From JBFLYC01 sp040756735 (GTDB taxonomy: Bacteria; Bacillota; DSM-16504; Desulfitibacterales; Desulfitibacteraceae), in contig JBFLYC010000018.1 in NCBI GenBank assembly GCA_040756735.1, positions 1 through 64,000 on the forward strand: a stretch of DNA of 64,000 nt, given 5' to 3'. The notes below the pieces were generated by a model. The model was given only the letters and a program-made list of their open reading frames with translations, was not told where the DNA came from and made no database searches. The position numbers and the translations under genes were made by a program. This document shows, one piece after another, positions 60,615 to 64,000 of the stretch; positions within the stretch are counted from its first letter, which is position 1, and every line of letters starts with the position of its first letter.

Positions 60615-63257
60615 ATGAACAGTATCCTGAGAAGGTTTTGCAGGTTGGTTTTTATCATTACGGCTTTGGTAATAACTAGTACGCCAATTTTAACAGCGCC
60701 ACCGGAATATGAAGGGTTTAAAAAGCATGTTATGGTATTGAACTCATATCACCACGGATGGTCCTTAAAGGGCGAAGCGGTTTCCAGTATTCCTTTGAAA
60801 TTTGTTGAGCAGGGCAATTTACTTTTCAATCATGAACAACTTAGGAGATTTAATGTATCATTAGGAGTTCTCCCAGTGGACAGCCAGGTTGTTCAAAAAA
60901 CTGGAAGCTTCTATGACAAATATGAAAAAACCATTGTAACAGCGCTAGCCGTGTTTTTTATCCTGTCTTTCACAATTTTTGCTCTGGCCATCAGCAACTA
61001 TAAACTTAGAAAAGCAGAGGATAAATTAACTGAAGCCGACCTCAGGTGGAGGTTTGCTTTTGAAAACAGTGGTGATGGCGTCTGGTACTGGAATGTTCAA
61101 ACAAATGAAGTGGAATTCTCGAAAAGATGGAAGGAAACCCTTGGCTATGCGGACCATGAAATAGAAAACGACCTGGAAGAATGGAATAAAAGGATTCATC
61201 CAGATGATAAGGACAGACTTGACAGGGAGATTAAGAAACACTTCAGAGGGCAAACACTTCAATATATTGTTGAACATAGAGCCAAATGCAGGGACGGCAA
61301 TTATAAATGGGTATTGAATAGGGGTAAAATCATTGCATGGACTGAGGATAAAAAACCCCTTAGGATGGTCCTGGCAATATGTGATATCTCAGAACGTATC
61401 CAGGCTGAAGAAGATTTGTTGAAGAGCCAGCAGATGTACCAGGCAGTGGTGGAGGATTTGCCGGCGCTCATTGTCAGGTTTCAACCTGACATGAGTTTAA
61501 CTTTTGCCAATGAGATTTTCTGTGATTTGTTCGGAAAAATACCGGATGAACTGGTTGGACAGTCTTTCCTGCAGTTTTTCTCCGAAAAGGAAAAAGTAGA
61601 ACTGCAGAAGCATTTTAATATGTTCTCAGGGGAAAATCCCATTGCTTACCGTGAACACAGGATAAAATCAATTGATGAAAGCATACGTTGGATTAGATGG
61701 ACAGACAGGGCGATTTTTGATTATGAAGGTCGCTTGGCGGAATATCAATCTGTTGGCAATGATATCACCGAGCTAAAGTTAGCTGAAGAAAGGCTTAAGG
61801 AAAGCGAGCAGCGGTGGCAGTATGCCCTTGAAGGTAGTGAGGATGGTGTATGGGACTGGAATGTGCAAACCAATGAAATATTTTTCTCCAAGCGTTGGAA
61901 AGAGATTTTAGGTTTTGCAGAACATGAGATAGAAAATAATTTCATGCAGTGGATTAAAAGGATTCATCCCAGTGACCAGGATTTGGTTCACCAGGAAAGA
62001 CAAAGGCATCTTGCGGGGGAAACACCCCAGTATATGGTTGAGTATAGAATGCTCTGTAAAGACGGCGTATACAAGTGGATTCTTGTAAGGGGCAAGGTTG
62101 TAGCCCGTGATGAGCAGGGAAAACCGCTTCGCATGATAGGAACTCACACTGATATTACTGAACGTAAGAGATCTGAAGAGGAAATCAAGTATTTGAGCTT
62201 CCATGACAAGCTCACTGGTTTGTACAACAGGGCCTTTTTTGAAGAAGAGCTTAAACGTTTGGATACCCATAGACAGCTTCCTTTGAGCATCATTATGGGG
62301 GATGCTAACGGGTTAAAGATGGCTAATGATGTATTTGGCCATGCTGAAGGAGATATACTGTTAAAACAGATAGCAGAAGTCTTTGCCAAAGCATGTAGGA
62401 AGGAAGATATAATTGCCAGGGTAGGCGGAGATGAATTTGCGGTAATATTGCCCAAGACAACCGCACAAGAAGCGGACCGGATTGTTGAGAGGATCAAGGA
62501 GTTAAGTAGTCTTGCAAACAGCGGTCCCATTGATACAAGTATTGCTCTTGGTACGGCTACCAAGGAAAATATGACGGACAATATTGAGAGGGTCTACAAG
62601 CTGGCTGAGGAAACCATGTATAATAACAAATTATTGGAGAGCAGGAATGTACGCGGCTCCATTATCATGTCGCTGCGCAAAAACCTGGAGGAGCGCACCC
62701 ACGAGACAGAGGAGCACAGTGACAGGATCAAGAAGCTTGCACAAAACCTTGGCAAAATGCTGGGTTTAGATGGTCATGAATTAGCTGAACTTGAATTGCT
62801 GGCAGCCCTTCATGATATAGGTAAAGTGGCAATTCCTAAAAACATCTTGGAAAAGCCCACTGCTTTATCGCCCGATGAATGGGAAAAAATGACCAAGCAT
62901 GTAGAGATAGGTTACAGGATCGCTGCTGCATGTCCGGAGCTTGTGGCTATTGCTGATTATATTTTAAGCCACCATGAATGGTGGGATGGCGGCGGTTATG
63001 CTCATGGCCTTAAAGGAGAAGATATACCGTTGATTGCCCGGATTATTTCAGTAGTGGATGCTTATGATTCCATGACAAATGAAAGGTGTTATCGTAAAAC
63101 CCTCACTCATGAGCAGGCTATTGAAGAGCTGAAAAGGTGCTCAGGCACCCAGTTTGATCCAAAGATTGTGGAAGCTTTTATTCGTATGCTGAAAAGGTTT
63201 AATCCCAATCCGAAGGAAAGCAGCGGAAATACAAAAAGTATTTCTGCTGTCCGTTAA
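60615..63257 (+). CDS. PAS-GGDEF-HD-GYP cyclic-di-GMP protein with truncated sensor domain
   Basis: This 880-aa protein has an N-terminal helix (about 9-27) and a short extracellular part. That part combines HVMVLNSYHHGWS, the start of an ABC-type solute-binding sensor, with SIPLKFVEQGNLLFNHEQLRRFNV and PVDSQVV, the end of one. About 70 residues stand in place of about 300. A second helix (about 107-129) and three PAS domains (about 145-270, 275-390, 395-520) follow. The GGDEF domain has VGGDEFAVIL intact. The HD-GYP domain has HDIGK and HHEWWDGGGYAHGL, with Ala in the usual Pro position. It would make and/or degrade c-di-GMP. A weak start: no strong ribosome site is seen. Confidence 0.9.
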   Translation: MNSILRRFCRLVFIITALVITSTPILTAPPEYEGFKKHVMVLNSYHHGWSLKGEAVSSIPLKFVEQGNLLFNHEQLRRFNVSLGVLPVDSQVVQKTGSFYDKYEKTIVTALAVFFILSFTIFALAISNYKLRKAEDKLTEADLRWRFAFENSGDGVWYWNVQTNEVEFSKRWKETLGYADHEIENDLEEWNKRIHPDDKDRLDREIKKHFRGQTLQYIVEHRAKCRDGNYKWVLNRGKIIAWTEDKKPLRMVLAICDISERIQAEEDLLKSQQMYQAVVEDLPALIVRFQPDMSLTFANEIFCDLFGKIPDELVGQSFLQFFSEKEKVELQKHFNMFSGENPIAYREHRIKSIDESIRWIRWTDRAIFDYEGRLAEYQSVGNDITELKLAEERLKESEQRWQYALEGSEDGVWDWNVQTNEIFFSKRWKEILGFAEHEIENNFMQWIKRIHPSDQDLVHQERQRHLAGETPQYMVEYRMLCKDGVYKWILVRGKVVARDEQGKPLRMIGTHTDITERKRSEEEIKYLSFHDKLTGLYNRAFFEEELKRLDTHRQLPLSIIMGDANGLKMANDVFGHAEGDILLKQIAEVFAKACRKEDIIARVGGDEFAVILPKTTAQEADRIVERIKELSSLANSGPIDTSIALGTATKENMTDNIERVYKLAEETMYNNKLLESRNVRGSIIMSLRKNLEERTHETEEHSDRIKKLAQNLGKMLGLDGHELAELELLAALHDIGKVAIPKNILEKPTALSPDEWEKMTKHVEIGYRIAAACPELVAIADYILSHHEWWDGGGYAHGLKGEDIPLIARIISVVDAYDSMTNERCYRKTLTHEQAIEELKRCSGTQFDPKIVEAFIRMLKRFNPNPKESSGNTKSISAVR

Positions 63258-63333
63258 TACTTAAGATGGAAGATATGCCTTGACTTCTTACTTCCGGTGG
63301 GGTTGTCCCACTCCCATCCATCTTGTGCAGTAC
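63258..63333. other. Intergenic with inverted AAGATGGA/TCCATCTT arms
   Basis: AAGATGGA near 63264 and TCCATCTT near 63319 flank a GTGGGG/CCCAC pair. There is no T-run. It could be a hairpin after the c-di-GMP gene. No gene is supported here. Confidence 0.35.
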
Positions 63334-63413
63334 CTACCGGCATTCTAAAAACCCTTGAAGCGGCTGCCGGACTGGCCCTGCCAAAGGATGTCTACATTAA
63401 TGTGGAGAAATAG
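63334..63413 (+). pseudogene. C-terminal remnant of a solute-binding-protein-type gene
   Basis: The frame reads CAVPTGILKTLEAAAGLALP then KDVYINVEK and stops. This resembles the end of an ABC-type substrate-binding protein (LGxxLPKxVxxNVE pattern). No upstream part remains. It may be the tail of what was deleted next to the sensor gene. It stops 2 bp before the purE promoter. Confidence 0.5.
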
Positions 63414-63414
63414 A

Positions 63415-63443
63415 TTGACAGGTTTTGCGCCTTTTGTTACTAT
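63415..63443 (+). promoter_or_regulatory. Promoter of purE operon
   Basis: Consensus -35 TTGACA (63415-63420), 17-bp spacer, -10 TACTAT (63438-63443). The predicted start is just before the riboswitch. Confidence 0.85.
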
Positions 63444-63464
63444 TTACTTAAACAACAATAAATT

Positions 63465-63570
63465 ATGCTGCAATGGAAGTGTACCTAGGGTTCCGCAACT
63501 AAGTCCGTTGGTCCGGTCCAAGTGGTACAGGCATTTTGAAAATGCTACACCGAAGGGATAAAAGCCCAGA
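63465..63570 (+). ncRNA. ykkC-family riboswitch, PRPP-type (2b-like)
   Basis: The RNA has ykkC hallmarks: CTAGGGTTCCG (63485-63495), a GGTCCGGTCCAAG-type element (63510-63522), a variable helix (GGCATTTTGAAAATGCT) and ACCGAAGGGATAAAAGCCC. Its 3' part overlaps the first arm of a terminator, as in known ykkC switches. Position before purE argues for the PRPP-sensing subclass, in which ligand binding turns transcription on. Guanidine-I RNAs look similar, so the ligand is inferred from the gene downstream. Confidence 0.8.
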
Positions 63571-63610
63571 CGGGGAGGTTCGGCAGATCCTTCCCATCTG
63601 GGCTTTAATT
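63561..63610 (+). terminator. Expression-platform terminator of the purE riboswitch
   Basis: Perfect 10-bp arms AAAGCCCAGA (63561-63570) and TCTGGGCTTT (63597-63606). The first arm overlaps the aptamer 3' side, so aptamer folding would block the terminator. The T-tail is weak (TTTAATT). Confidence 0.75.
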
Positions 63611-63653
63611 ATGTTAAGAGATTAAGTTTGTCAACTTAGGCAAAGACTAATAT

Positions 63654-63794
63654 TACAGCGAAATATAGTAATTAGCTAAGCCATGGGGGATGGTTCGAGC
63701 GTCACCGTAGCGCAGCGAAGGTCCGAAGGGAAGACGATGGAATCGTCCCCGTGGCGTAGCGATGTAACTAAACGAGTAACCTTTCGCTGTAGTA
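63654..63794. repeat. Dispersed inverted-repeat element, long copy
   Basis: TACAGCGAAA (63654-63663) and TTTCGCTGTA (63782-63791) bound the second copy of the element at 14300. The outer parts match (AATTAGC...CCATGG and CGTAGCGATGTAAC...ACGAGTAACC), but 68 bp extra (63687-63754) sit in the middle and contain the hairpin GACGAT/ATCGTC. It lies between the riboswitch terminator and purE, so it is part of the pur transcript leader. Confidence 0.75.
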
Positions 63795-63833
63795 CTAAAC
63801 ACATGGAAAAAATATATGAAAGGAGTATTAAGT

Positions 63834-64000
63834 GTGCCGCCAAAAGTATTGATTATTATGGGTAGTGACTCAGATTTACCGGTTATGAAAAAGGCTGCAG
63901 ATGCTTTAGAAGAATTTGGGGTTGAATATGAGATGGTCATTTCTTCAGCCCATAGGGTTCCTGATAAAACTGCAGAATACGCCAAAGAGGCCGAGGAAAG
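63834..64000 (+). CDS. purE: N5-carboxyaminoimidazole ribonucleotide mutase PurE (partial)
   Basis: The first 55 codons of PurE run off the window edge. PKVLIIMGSDSDLPVMKKAA and the active-site ISSAHRVPDKT (SAHR motif) are clear. GTG 63834 has GAAAGGAG 8 nt upstream. It catalyses N5-CAIR to CAIR in de novo purine synthesis, and likely heads a pur operon beyond the window, controlled by the PRPP-type riboswitch. Confidence 0.95.
   Translation, partial: MPPKVLIIMGSDSDLPVMKKAADALEEFGVEYEMVISSAHRVPDKTAEYAKEAEE

Overview
The window reads as chromosome of an anaerobic, low-to-moderate GC Firmicute (Clostridia, Peptococcaceae/Desulfotomaculum-like). The reasons are strong GGAGG-type ribosome sites with frequent GTG/TTG starts, the Firmicute gene order acpS-nnr-alr-ndoAI-ndoA, CIRCE-controlled groESL, a selenocysteine formate dehydrogenase, ferredoxin-dependent 2-oxoacid oxidoreductase, corrinoid and uroporphyrinogen-decarboxylase-type methyl-transfer proteins, and the absence of oxygen-respiration genes. 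No tRNA, rRNA or CRISPR array was seen. The species cannot be named from the sequence.

Layout. 0-9 kb: corrinoid protein; a class III aminotransferase with a PucR-type regulator on the minus strand; a soluble chemoreceptor-like protein; a LonB-like protease converging on a LytS-type kinase. 9-18.3 kb: housekeeping block (acpS, nnr, alr, xpt, ndoAI-ndoA toxin-antitoxin, a glutamine-amidotransferase-like hydrolase, an amidohydrolase, then tsaE-tsaB-rimI-tsaD). 18.3-25 kb: a cluster of DnaA boxes, a radical SAM/PDZ protein, then a three-gene NAD-linked formate dehydrogenase whose catalytic subunit is split by an in-frame UGA with a SECIS hairpin. 25-35 kb: a patatin-like lipase, then a molybdenum/tungsten cofactor operon behind a Moco-type riboswitch with a terminator: a small CxLGCF protein, three MoeA paralogues (one fused to a binding-protein domain), MoaA, MoaC and a MOSC-MogA fusion. 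A convergent iron-sulfur protein and a triple-XRE regulator follow. 35-43 kb: an AT-rich 700 bp gap, then a sulfur-type molybdoenzyme operon (PsrABC-like plus a TorD chaperone) bracketed by two lipoproteins with five rhodanese domains in total. 43-55.7 kb: CIRCE-groES-groEL; a sigma-54 promoter driving korDABC and glutamate dehydrogenase; the probable sigma-54 activator; a URO-D family protein; hpt and guaA.

55.7-63.4 kb is an accessory region lying between guaA and purE. It holds small integrative-element-type genes, an HTH gene with 20-bp-spaced repeats in its control region, two toxin-antitoxin-like modules, a decayed AAA ATPase, an excisionase remnant, an internally deleted IS4-family element with 9-bp target duplications, a PAS-GGDEF-HD-GYP protein with a gutted sensor domain, and a solute-binding-protein remnant. 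Purine genes then resume with a promoter, a PRPP-type (ykkC 2b-like) riboswitch and terminator, a dispersed inverted-repeat element (second copy of one at 14.3 kb) and the start of purE, cut by the window edge.

The genes fit together as an anaerobic redox lifestyle. The cofactor operon would supply both the formate dehydrogenase on its left and the Psr-like sulfur enzyme on its right. The kor/gdh unit would oxidise glutamate through 2-oxoglutarate to an acyl-CoA and reduced ferredoxin. The least familiar units are the Psr/rhodanese operon and the riboswitch-controlled triple-moeA operon with its convergent Fe-S/triple-XRE pair.
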